The translations under genes were made by a program, and so were the position numbers. A stretch of 16,513 nt of DNA from Deltaproteobacteria bacterium (GTDB lineage Bacteria; UBA10199; SBBF01). Position 1 is the first letter of the stretch; each line of letters opens with the position of its first letter. The notes under the pieces are model-generated. The model did not search any database, was not told the origin of the DNA, and saw only the letters and a list, made by a program, of their open reading frames with translations. This document shows, one piece after another, positions 7,094 through 14,572 of this stretch. The stretch spans positions 1 to 16,513 of the forward strand of contig JACQOY010000171.1 of the NCBI GenBank assembly GCA_016207765.1. The letters are read 5' to 3'.

Positions 7094-7153
7094 GCCGAAT
7101 ATTTCCCACAAATTCCTTGTTTTAACCAGTCAAAATCATTACATTTTATAACC

Positions 7154-9016
7154 ATGCCCGAATCCACAACCAAACTCGGCGACTACCTTATTCTCGAACG
7201 AATCGCCCATGGCGGCATGGCGCATGTCTACAAGGCCAAGACGGTCGATCCCAACGGCATCGAGCGTCTGGTGGTCATCAAGCGGATTCTTCCCCATATT
7301 TCCTCCGATCCCGAATATGTCGAAATGCTGATCGACGAGGCGAAAATCGCCGTCAACTTCACGCACGGCAACATTGCCCAGATCTACGATCTGGGCAAAG
7401 TGGGAAACGACTACTTCATCGTCATGGAATACGTGGATGGAAAAACCCTGGGCCAGATCGTCCGCGAAATGAGGGAGAGGGAAAAGCCGATTCCCCTTGA
7501 AGTGATTGCCTATTGTCTGGCGGAGCTTTGTCAGGCGCTCGATTACATTCACAACAAGCGGGGAAATGACGGAAAATCTCTCGGGGTGGTGCATCGCGAT
7601 ATTTCGCCGCAAAACATCATTGTCTCCTATTCCGGCACGGTAAAACTGATCGATTTCGGCGTGGCCAAGGCTCACGTCAAGGAAAGCCATACTGAATCGG
7701 GCGTTCTCAAGGGAAAGTTCGCCTACATGTCGCCCGAGCAGGCTGAAGGCGAATCGGTTGACCGGCGCTCCGACATTTTTTCGGCGGGAACTCTCCTGTG
7801 GGAATTGCTGACACAAGAGCGCCTTTTCAAGAGAAAAAACAACATGGAAACGATCAAGGCGGTCCGAAAGGGAAAAATCGATCCTCCTTCCAAATTCCGG
7901 AAAGAAATTCCGAAAGACCTTGAAAAGATCGTCTACAAGGCCCTGGAACGAAAACCCGCCCGCCGCTACCAGCACGCCTCCGAAATGGCCAATCATCTGA
8001 TGCGTTTTCTTGTCTCTTACCGCCCCGACTTCAAGCCGGTCCACATCACCGAATTTCTCTACCGTTATTTCGGGCCGGAGGCCGATGAAGAGGATCTGCC
8101 CGCCGAGCTTCCCCAACTGGCCGTCGAAAAAGAGAAAAAGGAAATCCGGGCGAAAACTTCCCCCCCGGACGCGGGGGAAGAGGAAACCGAAGTCGATCGA
8201 ATGGGGAATTTTTTTTCCCGTTTCCGTATTGGGGCGTTGATGGACCGTCTGCGGCCGTTTCCATGGCGAAAGCTGTTTCTCGCCGGGGGGATTGCGGGAG
8301 GGATTGGTCTTTTGGCCGGTATCGGCGCCCTCATCTTTAACCTTACTGCTGTCGGCACCCTGATCCTGAAAGTGACCCCAACGTCAGCTTCAGTTTCAAT
8401 CGACGGAACAAACCAGCCTGCCCAGGGGGCCGAATCGACTTACCAATTGCGTCTTGAATCGGGGGAGCCGTTTACCCTCAAGGTGGTTCTTGACGGCTTT
8501 CATCCCTTTGAATCAACGATTGAACTGGGGCGGCGCGAGACGCGGAATCTGGAAGTGAATCTGGAAAAGAAAATCCCCCCCTTTGGAAACCTGTTTGTTG
8601 CGACGAATCCACCGGGGGCGGTCATTTACCTCGACGAGCTCGAATGGAACCGGAAAACACCGGCCGAAATATCCCAATTAAAACACGACAAGGCCTATCG
8701 GGTGGGTTTTTTCCTCGATGGATATTCGTTTCACGAAGAGACGATTAAAATAAAGGGAGGGGAAACCATCCGCATTTCGGCCGACTTGACCCCCGATTTC
8801 GGCTCCCTGGAAATTTTGTCGTCACCCGAAGGGGCGAATGTTATAATGGACGAACAAGTGGTGGGAACAACCCCTTATCGGATGAGCCGGATCAAACCGG
8901 GTGAAACGGTGGGTTTTACGGTCGAGTTGGAAGGCTACGAGGGGGTGTCCGACTCGGCGGTTGTCGAGGCGGGGGAGAAAAAACAGTTGAGTTTTGAGTT
9001 GAAGAAAAAGGAATAA
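7154..9016 (+). CDS. Membrane Ser/Thr protein kinase with three extracytoplasmic PEGA repeats
   Basis: Hanks-type kinase (620 aa). Residues about 11-285 are the cytoplasmic kinase domain: Gly-rich loop AHGGMAHVY (18-26), Lys43, alpha-C Glu62, catalytic loop HRDISPQN (147-154), DFG (167-169) and YMSPEQ (191-196). All catalytic residues are present. HRDxSPQN is frequent in myxobacterial-type kinases. A charged linker (about 310-370) leads to one transmembrane helix (about 373-397), then three PEGA-like repeats (about 402-470, 478-546, 549-617) predicted to lie in the periplasm, where they may sense or bind envelope components. I chose the ATG at 7154 because the kinase fold begins soon after; the extension to 6968 overlaps mtgA and is Lys-rich. 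No clear ribosome binding site precedes it. The FHA-GGDEF gene follows 11 bases later. Confidence 0.92.
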   Translation: MPESTTKLGDYLILERIAHGGMAHVYKAKTVDPNGIERLVVIKRILPHISSDPEYVEMLIDEAKIAVNFTHGNIAQIYDLGKVGNDYFIVMEYVDGKTLGQIVREMREREKPIPLEVIAYCLAELCQALDYIHNKRGNDGKSLGVVHRDISPQNIIVSYSGTVKLIDFGVAKAHVKESHTESGVLKGKFAYMSPEQAEGESVDRRSDIFSAGTLLWELLTQERLFKRKNNMETIKAVRKGKIDPPSKFRKEIPKDLEKIVYKALERKPARRYQHASEMANHLMRFLVSYRPDFKPVHITEFLYRYFGPEADEEDLPAELPQLAVEKEKKEIRAKTSPPDAGEEETEVDRMGNFFSRFRIGALMDRLRPFPWRKLFLAGGIAGGIGLLAGIGALIFNLTAVGTLILKVTPTSASVSIDGTNQPAQGAESTYQLRLESGEPFTLKVVLDGFHPFESTIELGRRETRNLEVNLEKKIPPFGNLFVATNPPGAVIYLDELEWNRKTPAEISQLKHDKAYRVGFFLDGYSFHEETIKIKGGETIRISADLTPDFGSLEILSSPEGANVIMDEQVVGTTPYRMSRIKPGETVGFTVELEGYEGVSDSAVVEAGEKKQLSFELKKKE

Positions 9017-9027
9017 AGGAAGGCACC

Positions 9028-9921
9028 ATGCCTACAGGCGAAAAAACGGAAATTCGTCGTCTGGACGACATCAAGATTGAACGGGACAAAAAACCGCATC
9101 TGACCTTCCTGCTTGGTCCCCGGATGGGGGAGCTTCGTGCGCTGGACAAAGAAGAGATAACGGTCGGACGAACGCCCGACTGCGAGCTCTGGATTGAAGA
9201 CCCCACCATTTCGCGCCGTCATTTCAAAATCGAGGTGAAGAACAACAGGGCCCGCGTTATCGACCTGGGATCGACCAACGGCACTTACATCAACGGGATG
9301 AAAATCGAGGCCCAAGTTTTGAATGATGGGGATAAAATCCAGATTTCCAAGGATACGATCCTCGAGTTCAACTACCTCGATGAGACCCGCCAAATGTCCG
9401 AGAAGAAACGCTACGAAATGGGGGTTATCGATCCCGTAACCTCCACCTACAACAAGCGCTACCTCCTGGAGCGCCTGCGTGAGGAATTTTCCTTTTCCCG
9501 GCGGAAAGGGAGCGATCTTTCCATCATCATGTTCGATATCGACCATTTCAAAAAAATCAACGACACCTTCGGCCATTTGGCCGGCGACCTTTGCCTGCAG
9601 AAAATATGCCAGATTGTTTCAAAGATGATCCGCACCGACGACATTTTTGCCCGTTACGGTGGAGAGGAGTTCGTTATCCTGATGCGCGATGCAAACTGCC
9701 AGAGCGCCGTCAATCTTGCCGATCGTATTCGAAAAGCGGTGGCGGCAACCCGCATTGATTATGAGGGAAAACCGATCGGGGTGACCATTTCCTGCGGCAT
9801 TGCCGCAATAAATGATAAACATGCCGATGCCCAGGCGCTGGTTGCTTCTGCCGACCGGTTTTTGTATCTCTCGAAGGAGGGGGGGAGAAACCGGGTGAGC
9901 GGCGAGTGTGTGCCGGACTAA
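9028..9921 (+). CDS. FHA-domain diguanylate cyclase (FHA-GGDEF)
   Basis: Cytoplasmic two-domain protein (297 aa). The FHA domain (about 28-115) has the phosphothreonine-binding residues Arg48 (TVGRT), Ser62 and His65 (SRRH), and Asn84 (GSTNGT). The GGDEF domain (about 133-292) has FDIDHFKKIND, active-site GGEEF (211-215) and an inhibitory I-site RxxD (Arg202, Asp205) five residues before it. It should therefore make c-di-GMP from GTP with product inhibition. The FHA domain probably responds to phosphorylation by the kinase encoded 11 bases upstream. The N-terminal tail contains Thr3 and Thr7, candidate targets that could bind the FHA domain in cis. A strong ribosome binding site (AAGGAAGG, 9016-9023) fixes the start. 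The layout resembles Bdellovibrio DgcB. Confidence 0.93.
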   Translation: MPTGEKTEIRRLDDIKIERDKKPHLTFLLGPRMGELRALDKEEITVGRTPDCELWIEDPTISRRHFKIEVKNNRARVIDLGSTNGTYINGMKIEAQVLNDGDKIQISKDTILEFNYLDETRQMSEKKRYEMGVIDPVTSTYNKRYLLERLREEFSFSRRKGSDLSIIMFDIDHFKKINDTFGHLAGDLCLQKICQIVSKMIRTDDIFARYGGEEFVILMRDANCQSAVNLADRIRKAVAATRIDYEGKPIGVTISCGIAAINDKHADAQALVASADRFLYLSKEGGRNRVSGECVPD

Positions 9922-9925
9922 GCGA

Positions 9926-9948
9926 GCAATCCGGCTTGTGCCGGTTGC
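9926..9948 (+). terminator. GC-rich hairpin just after the FHA-GGDEF stop
   Basis: GCAATCCGGC, loop TTGT, GCCGGTTGC: nine base pairs with one bulged T, starting four bases after the stop codon. There is no T-run, so it may stabilise the 3' end of the message or act as a weak terminator ahead of the stronger hairpin at 10018. Confidence 0.4.
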
Positions 9949-10017
9949 GAGCGCGGGGGAATGGGGGCCATTGGAGGGCCGATAAAAAATCCGATCAACA
10001 CGAGTAGTCACCAAAAA

Positions 10018-10040
10018 GGCCCGACAGGGCCCCCATTTTT
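10018..10040. terminator. Bidirectional intrinsic terminator between convergent genes
   Basis: The stem GGCCC (10018-10022) and GGGCC (10027-10031) with a GACA loop is flanked by five A on the left and by CCCATTTTT on the right. On the minus strand the stem is followed directly by TTTTT, a good terminator for the receiver-like gene. On the plus strand the T-run follows after four bases. A longer alternative pairing links ATGGGGGCC (9961-9969) perfectly with GGCCCCCAT (10028-10036). Confidence 0.75.
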
Positions 10041-10647
10041 ATGACACAAAATTTTTCAAAACATCTTTTATATTCCGGATTTCCTTTTCCAAGACATGGA
10101 GCTGTTTGAAGTGCTTCTTCGACCGCGCCCATCCCCTTGATGGATTGTTGATCAGGTTGGTGATGGTTTTCAAGTTTCGGGCAAGAAGGTTGATTCCCCC
10201 CATGCCGAGTCTGCCAGCCGGGCCGGGCCTCCCCTCCATGCGGGCGAGGACCGATGCGGTTCGTTTCTCTTTTTTCGTCTTGATGGTTTTGAGCAAAACC
10301 TCCGGAAGCGATTTGAGGGCGTCACGGTTTTTGACAATATAATCGTCGGCCCCCATTTTCATGGCTGTAACGGCCTGTTTCTGATCACACCTGGAAGTGA
10401 GTACCACCACCGGCGATCCGTGAGACATCTTTTTTAAACCGCTGATCCATTCATCGGATAAAACTTTTTCTTCGCATTCGGTGAGAATCAGGTCGAAATG
10501 ACGGCTCTTTAAAAACTTCTTTCCGGCATCGGAATCCGCCGCCCTGATGAGGCGAAAAGGAATTTTTGATGAGGCAAGCACCTGACGCAAAAGGTCGTAG
10601 TGACTGTCGTTATGATCGATGATAAGGAGGTTCTTTGGGGATAACAT
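10039..10647 (-). CDS. Degenerate receiver-domain protein with a DHp-like C-terminus
   Basis: Predicted cytoplasmic signalling protein (202 aa). Residues about 5-122 fold as a CheY-like receiver: LLIIDHND near the start, VVVLTSR with Thr84, and DDYIVK with Lys106. The phosphoacceptor position reads LILTECE, with Glu57 where Asp is expected, and the second acidic residue of the N-terminal pair is His12, so normal phosphorylation looks unlikely. The C-terminal part (about 150-200) is helical. Its ITNLINNPS segment resembles the HEINNPL box of histidine-kinase DHp domains, with Asn164 in place of His and no ATPase domain following. That resemblance is my inference. The ATG at 10647 has GGGG 7 bases upstream; a TTG at 10698 would extend the protein into non-receiver sequence. 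It converges on the FHA-GGDEF gene. Confidence 0.75.
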   Translation of the reverse strand: MLSPKNLLIIDHNDSHYDLLRQVLASSKIPFRLIRAADSDAGKKFLKSRHFDLILTECEEKVLSDEWISGLKKMSHGSPVVVLTSRCDQKQAVTAMKMGADDYIVKNRDALKSLPEVLLKTIKTKKEKRTASVLARMEGRPGPAGRLGMGGINLLARNLKTITNLINNPSRGWARSKKHFKQLHVLEKEIRNIKDVLKNFVS

Positions 10648-10713
10648 TTTTGGACCCCGACAAAAGGCTTGTCGGCAGGGTAGAAAGAGGGGCTTCAAAT
10701 GTCAAAGAAATTA

Positions 10714-10732
10714 AATGACTCATTATGTCATT
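10714..10732. promoter_or_regulatory. AT-rich inverted repeat in the divergent gap before tilS
   Basis: AATGAC (10714-10719) and GTCATT (10727-10732) are perfect inverted arms around a 7-base spacer. Inside, ATGACTCAT is itself a palindrome. It lies between the receiver-like gene (minus) and tilS (plus), upstream of both, and could be an operator. No strong promoter was recognised nearby; TTGAAT at 10738 with TAAACT at 10759 is a weak candidate with a short 15-base spacer. Confidence 0.35.
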
Positions 10733-10793
10733 AGTGCTTGAATATCAGTCAGTTAAGCTAAACTTCCTCCGATTTTCAAGAGGTTAAGAGATC

Positions 10794-11777
10794 ATGGTTC
10801 AACTGGAAAACAGTCTCGATTTTTTTTGCTTTGACGGAGGGGCCCCCGTGGCCTGTCTTGTTTCCGGGGGGATCGATTCAATGGTGCTGATGGAGCTCTT
10901 GGCCCGGCGGCGAAAGGGGGGGGTGATGGTTGTTCATTTTAACCATCATTTGCGGGGGAAAGAATCGGATAGAGATGAAAAGTTTGTCCGATCGGAAGCT
11001 TTAAAAAGGGGATTACCGATTATTGTCCGCCATCTTCCCGTCAAAAAAGGGAGCGGCATTCAAAACCGTGCCCGCGAGATGAGACTTGAAGAGGTGAAAA
11101 AAATCGCCTCCGAAACCGCTTCCCGTCCCGTGGCGGGGTGCCGCCGGCAGGGCCGGTGCCGTTATTTTTTTCTGGCCCATCAGGCGGATGATCAGGTCGA
11201 GACGGTCCTCATGAGGTACCTCCGAGGCGCAGGAATCAGGGGTTTGAAAGGGATGGAAAGGGAAAGCAGACTGGATGAAAACGTTTTCCTGATCCGGCCT
11301 TTGCTTGAAGTTTCTCGCAGTCAAATTGAGGCCTATGCCCAAAAAAAAGGGATCCCTTTTGTCGAGGATTCTTCCAATCGAACGGATAAATATTGGCGCA
11401 ACCGCATCCGGAAAAATCTGGTTCCCCGGTTGAAAAAAGGACATCCCGGTCTGATCGGCCAAATCGTCAAGGACTGCCGCCGTTTACAGGAAGAATACCG
11501 ATCGATCAGAATCGAGGCCGATTCTTTTTTGTCAAAATTTCAAGATACCATTTCCGTGGGGCGTTTTTTTACCGTTTCTCCGCCGGCCCGTTTTTTGGTC
11601 ATTGAAGATCGTCTTCGCCATGCCGGTTTTGACAAAGAGGTGCAAAAACACCACATCGAGGAGATCGAAAGTCTGCTGGCAAAGGGAAAGCGGTTTAACC
11701 GAGAATATGGAAAGGCGGTTTTGAGCGTTGAGGAGGGGTTTTTTGAGTTTGTTCCGGAAAGAATAACTATTGATTAA
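10794..11777 (+). CDS. tilS: tRNA(Ile)-lysidine synthetase TilS
   Basis: Cytoplasmic ATP-dependent enzyme (327 aa) that converts C34 of the CAU-anticodon isoleucine tRNA to lysidine, changing decoding from AUG to AUA; normally essential. The N-terminal PP-loop SGGIDS is at 24-29. Other family motifs are [15 protein letters not shown] (48-62), [15 protein letters not shown] (131-145) and [16 protein letters not shown] (191-206). The motif usually written GHHADDQ is AHQADDQ here. Residues about 111-122 ([11 protein letters not shown] and its neighbour) look like an extra GC-rich segment between a helix and the next strand. AAGAGG lies about 10 bases before the ATG. It leads the housekeeping run with ftsH. 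Confidence 0.93.
   Translation: MVQLENSLDFFCFDGGAPVACLVSGGIDSMVLMELLARRRKGGVMVVHFNHHLRGKESDRDEKFVRSEALKRGLPIIVRHLPVKKGSGIQNRAREMRLEEVKKIASETASRPVAGCRRQGRCRYFFLAHQADDQVETVLMRYLRGAGIRGLKGMERESRLDENVFLIRPLLEVSRSQIEAYAQKKGIPFVEDSSNRTDKYWRNRIRKNLVPRLKKGHPGLIGQIVKDCRRLQEEYRSIRIEADSFLSKFQDTISVGRFFTVSPPARFLVIEDRLRHAGFDKEVQKHHIEEIESLLAKGKRFNREYGKAVLSVEEGFFEFVPERITID
11124..11159 (+). repeat. GC-rich palindromic segment in frame within tilS
   Basis: Thirty-six bases, much richer in GC than the flanking coding sequence, contain two adjacent mini-hairpins: GGCGG/CCGCC (11132-11136, 11141-11145) and CCGGC/GCCGG (11144-11148, 11152-11156). The motif GGTGCCG occurs at 11137 and 11155. The segment is a multiple of three, is bounded by CGT on both sides, and codes for about 12 residues that family members usually lack. 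It could be an inserted palindromic element or ordinary loop divergence. Confidence 0.4.
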
Positions 11778-11796
11778 TCCTCGATGATCCGATAAT
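11770..11796 (+). promoter_or_regulatory. Possible weak promoter before ftsH
   Basis: TTGATT (11770-11775), overlapping the end of tilS, and GATAAT (11791-11796) resemble -35 and -10 elements, but the spacer is only 15 bases. A start would fall about 10 bases before the ftsH ATG. The gap has no terminator and no strong ribosome binding site, so ftsH may also be read from the tilS transcript. Confidence 0.28.
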
Positions 11797-11812
11797 TTTA
11801 AATAAAGCAACA

Positions 11813-13753
11813 ATGAAGCAATCTCAAAAAACATTGGCCCTCTGGATTATCATCGTCCTGCTGGCCGTTTCGGCGGTTCATTTTTTCAACACCAAACCCA
11901 CCTTGAGAAAACCCGTTACTTTCAGCGAGTTTCTCAATGCCGTAAAAGCCGATCAGGTGGAAGAAGTCACCATTCAGGGAGAAGAATACATCGGAAAATA
12001 CAAGGAAGGGGTGGCGGACGGCGGGAGCCCCGCCGGCGGCGGCTATTTTTCGACCGTTGGTCCCATGGGGAGCGAAAAGGCCCTTGAGCTGATCACCGCC
12101 AGTTCCGCCAAGGTTGAATTCAAAAAAGAGGAAGAAACCCCCATCTGGCAACAACTCCTCTTTTCGTGGCTTCCGATGATTCTCCTGTTTGTTTTCTTTT
12201 TCTTCTTCATGCGGCAAATCCAGATCGGCGGCGGCAAAGCGATGTCGTTTGGCAAATCGAAGGCGCGCCTTTTGACCGAAAACCAGAAAAAAGTCACCTT
12301 TGCCGACGTGGCCGGAATCGACGAGGCCAAGGAAGAGCTTCACGAGATCATCGAATTTTTGAAGGAGCCGCACAAATTCACCAAACTGGGGGGGCGGATT
12401 CCCAAAGGGGTTTTGCTGATGGGGCCTCCGGGAACCGGCCAGACCCTCATCGCCCGAGCCATTGCCGGGGAGGCGGGAGTTCCCGTCTTTTCCATGTCGG
12501 GATCCGAATTTGTTGAAATGTTCGTCGGTGTCGGCGCCTCGCGGGTTCGTGATTTGTTTGAACAGGGGAAAAAGAACGCCCCTTGTATCGTATTTATTGA
12601 TGAAATCGATGCCGTGGGGCGCCACCGTGGTGCGGGGCTCGGCGGGGGACACGATGAACGCGAACAGACTTTAAACCAATTACTGGTGGAAATGGACGGC
12701 TTTGAAAGTAGTGAGGGGGTTATTCTCATTGCGGCGACCAACCGCCCGGATGTTCTCGACCCGGCTCTTCTCCGTCCGGGGCGTTTCGACCGGCGGGTTG
12801 TGGTTCCCCGGCCCGATTTGCGGGGGCGCGAGGCGATTTTGCGCATCCATGTCCGCAAGGTTCCCCTGTCGCCGGATGTCGATCTGGTGTCACTTGGGCG
12901 CGGGACTCCCGGCTTCTGCGGCGCCGATCTCGAAAACCTCGTCAATGAAGCGGCCCTCCACGCCGCCCGGCTGAACAAAAAAATGGTGAACATGATCGAC
13001 TTTGAGTTGGCCAAAGACAAGGTGATGATGGGGTCGGAGCGGCGAAGCATGATCATCAGCGACGAAGAGAAAAAAACAACCGCCTACCACGAGGCGGGGC
13101 ACACGCTGGCGGCCAAAATGATTCCCGGAACCGATCCGGTTCACAAGGTGACGATTATCCCAAGGGGCATGGCTTTGGGGGTGACTCAACAGCTCCCCGA
13201 AAAAGACAAATATATGCAGTCGAAAAAGCAGGCCGAGGACATGATTGCCATTTTGATGGGAGGGCGTTGCGCGGAGGAACTTATTTTCGCCGAGCAAACC
13301 TCGGGGGCTGGAAACGACCTTGAAAAGGCCACCGATATCGCCCGCCGGATGGTCTGCGAATGGGGAATGTCCGAACGTCTCGGGCCGCTCACTTTCGGCA
13401 AAAAAGAGGAGCAGATATTTCTCGGCAGGGAGATTGCCCAGCACCAGGACTACAGCGAATCGACGGCGGTCATGATCGACGATGAAGTGAAAAAAATTGT
13501 TGTCACCAATTACGAACGGACAAAAAAACTGCTCAAAGACAATCTGGACAAACTCCATCATCTGGCCGAGGCCCTCTTGGAGCAGGAATCGCTGGACGGT
13601 GATCAGATCGACCGGGTAATCCGGGGCGAGAGGCTTCCGCCTCTTCCCAAACCAGTTTCGGGCCAACCGATTGAGAAAAAAGTCCCCGTTGCTACGAAGG
13701 AAAACTCACCGACCGCCGGCATTCATCCAGCCCCACAACCGGGAAAGGCATGA
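11813..13753 (+). CDS. ftsH: ATP-dependent zinc metalloprotease FtsH with altered Walker A (Lys to Gln)
   Basis: Membrane AAA+ protease (646 aa) that unfolds and degrades membrane and regulatory proteins. Two transmembrane helices (about 8-25 and 117-133) flank a small periplasmic FtsH_ext region. The AAA module includes MGPPGTGQT (203-211), the pore loop MFVGVG (236-241), Walker B IVFIDEID (259-266) and the second region of homology ending RPGRFDRR (321-328). The protease has HEAGH (426-430) and the third zinc ligand Asp502 (GNDLEKAT). All of these are canonical except Walker A, where the invariant Lys is Gln210 (CAG, 12440-12442). This should impair ATP binding unless it is an error or is compensated. 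The C-terminal tail is Pro-rich. The stop overlaps folP as ATGA. No clear ribosome binding site precedes the ATG. Confidence 0.96.
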   Translation: MKQSQKTLALWIIIVLLAVSAVHFFNTKPTLRKPVTFSEFLNAVKADQVEEVTIQGEEYIGKYKEGVADGGSPAGGGYFSTVGPMGSEKALELITASSAKVEFKKEEETPIWQQLLFSWLPMILLFVFFFFFMRQIQIGGGKAMSFGKSKARLLTENQKKVTFADVAGIDEAKEELHEIIEFLKEPHKFTKLGGRIPKGVLLMGPPGTGQTLIARAIAGEAGVPVFSMSGSEFVEMFVGVGASRVRDLFEQGKKNAPCIVFIDEIDAVGRHRGAGLGGGHDEREQTLNQLLVEMDGFESSEGVILIAATNRPDVLDPALLRPGRFDRRVVVPRPDLRGREAILRIHVRKVPLSPDVDLVSLGRGTPGFCGADLENLVNEAALHAARLNKKMVNMIDFELAKDKVMMGSERRSMIISDEEKKTTAYHEAGHTLAAKMIPGTDPVHKVTIIPRGMALGVTQQLPEKDKYMQSKKQAEDMIAILMGGRCAEELIFAEQTSGAGNDLEKATDIARRMVCEWGMSERLGPLTFGKKEEQIFLGREIAQHQDYSESTAVMIDDEVKKIVVTNYERTKKLLKDNLDKLHHLAEALLEQESLDGDQIDRVIRGERLPPLPKPVSGQPIEKKVPVATKENSPTAGIHPAPQPGKA

Positions 13754-14556
13754 CCTCCCCAAAAATAATGGGCATTTTGAACTGCACTCCAGACTCGTTT
13801 TTGGACGGCGGCAAATATTCCGGCGTGTCTGCCTTGGCTGACCGTGCGTTTCAGATGGAAAACGAAGGGGCCGACATCATCGATATCGGCGGCGAGTCGA
13901 CACGGCCAGGGGCCGCCCCCGTTGAAATCGATGAGGAACTTAGGAGGACCATTCCGGTGATCGAGGCGATCCGCAAACGTTCCGGCGCCGCCGGTATTCC
14001 CATCTCCATCGACACCACCAAGGCCCGTGTGGCGATGGAAGCGGTCACGGCGGGGGCGACAATGATCAACGATGTCAGCGGTTTTCGGGCCGACCCCGAG
14101 ATGGCGGTCGTTGCCGCCGAAATGAAGGTGCCGGTTGTCCTGATGCATTCCCGCGGCACACCGCAGACCATGCAAACCATGACCGATTACCGGAATGTGG
14201 TCGATGATGTCATGGCCGAACTCAAACAATCGGTCGATCGGGCGCACAAGGCGGGCCTCAAAAAAGATCAGATCCTTATCGATCCCGGCTTCGGTTTTGC
14301 GAAAACTTTTGAGCAGAACATCGAGATGTTACGAAACCTGAAACGCTTCCGGGAAATGGGTTATCCCATCATGATAGGCCTTTCGCGCAAAAATTTCGTC
14401 GGCATCATGACCGGAGAGGAGAAGGCCTCGGGGCGTCTGGCAGGAAGTCTGGCCTTGGCCTTTTACGCGGCCATGCAGGGGATCGATATTTTGAGGGTGC
14501 ACGATGTGGCGGAAACAAGGGACGTAGTGCTTGCGTTTCGGCGTTTATTCAATTAA
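13750..14556 (+). CDS. folP: Dihydropteroate synthase
   Basis: Cytoplasmic folate enzyme (268 aa) joining 6-hydroxymethyl-7,8-dihydropterin pyrophosphate with p-aminobenzoate; the target of sulfonamides. The TIM-barrel motifs are intact: [15 protein letters not shown] (7-21), [12 protein letters not shown] (44-55), SIDTTK (86-91), INDVSGF (106-112), [10 protein letters not shown] (177-186), GLSRK (210-214) and RVHDV (249-253). Length is typical. The ATG overlaps the ftsH stop by 4 bases, with GGGAAAGG just upstream as a ribosome binding site, so it is translationally coupled. ftsH-folP-glmM is also the gene order in E. coli. Confidence 0.97.
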   Translation: MTSPKIMGILNCTPDSFLDGGKYSGVSALADRAFQMENEGADIIDIGGESTRPGAAPVEIDEELRRTIPVIEAIRKRSGAAGIPISIDTTKARVAMEAVTAGATMINDVSGFRADPEMAVVAAEMKVPVVLMHSRGTPQTMQTMTDYRNVVDDVMAELKQSVDRAHKAGLKKDQILIDPGFGFAKTFEQNIEMLRNLKRFREMGYPIMIGLSRKNFVGIMTGEEKASGRLAGSLALAFYAAMQGIDILRVHDVAETRDVVLAFRRLFN

Positions 14557-14572
14557 TTTTAATCCAATCATC

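Noticed and set aside
7145..7152. TTTATA/TATAAC as a -10 for the kinase gene
   Set aside because: It abuts the chosen ATG, so transcription would start inside the gene; no consistent -35 spacing.
6968..7153. N-terminal extension of the Ser/Thr kinase upstream of 7154
   Set aside because: The extension is Lys-rich antisense of mtgA with no kinase features; the fold starts right after the ATG at 7154.
7139..8116. Long open frame on the minus strand opposite the kinase gene
   Set aside because: It mirrors the kinase coding sequence in an antisense frame, has no recognisable family motifs and no ribosome binding site; a codon-bias shadow.
9922..10038. Structured gap considered as a small RNA or tRNA gene
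   Set aside because: No cloverleaf or conserved tRNA bases; hairpins are explained by termination of convergent genes.
11798..12652. Long minus-strand open frame opposite the 5' half of ftsH
   Set aside because: Shadow of ftsH; composition reflects the antisense of conserved AAA+ motifs.
12890..13666. Minus-strand open frame opposite the 3' half of ftsH
   Set aside because: No family features; the sense strand carries the complete protease domain.
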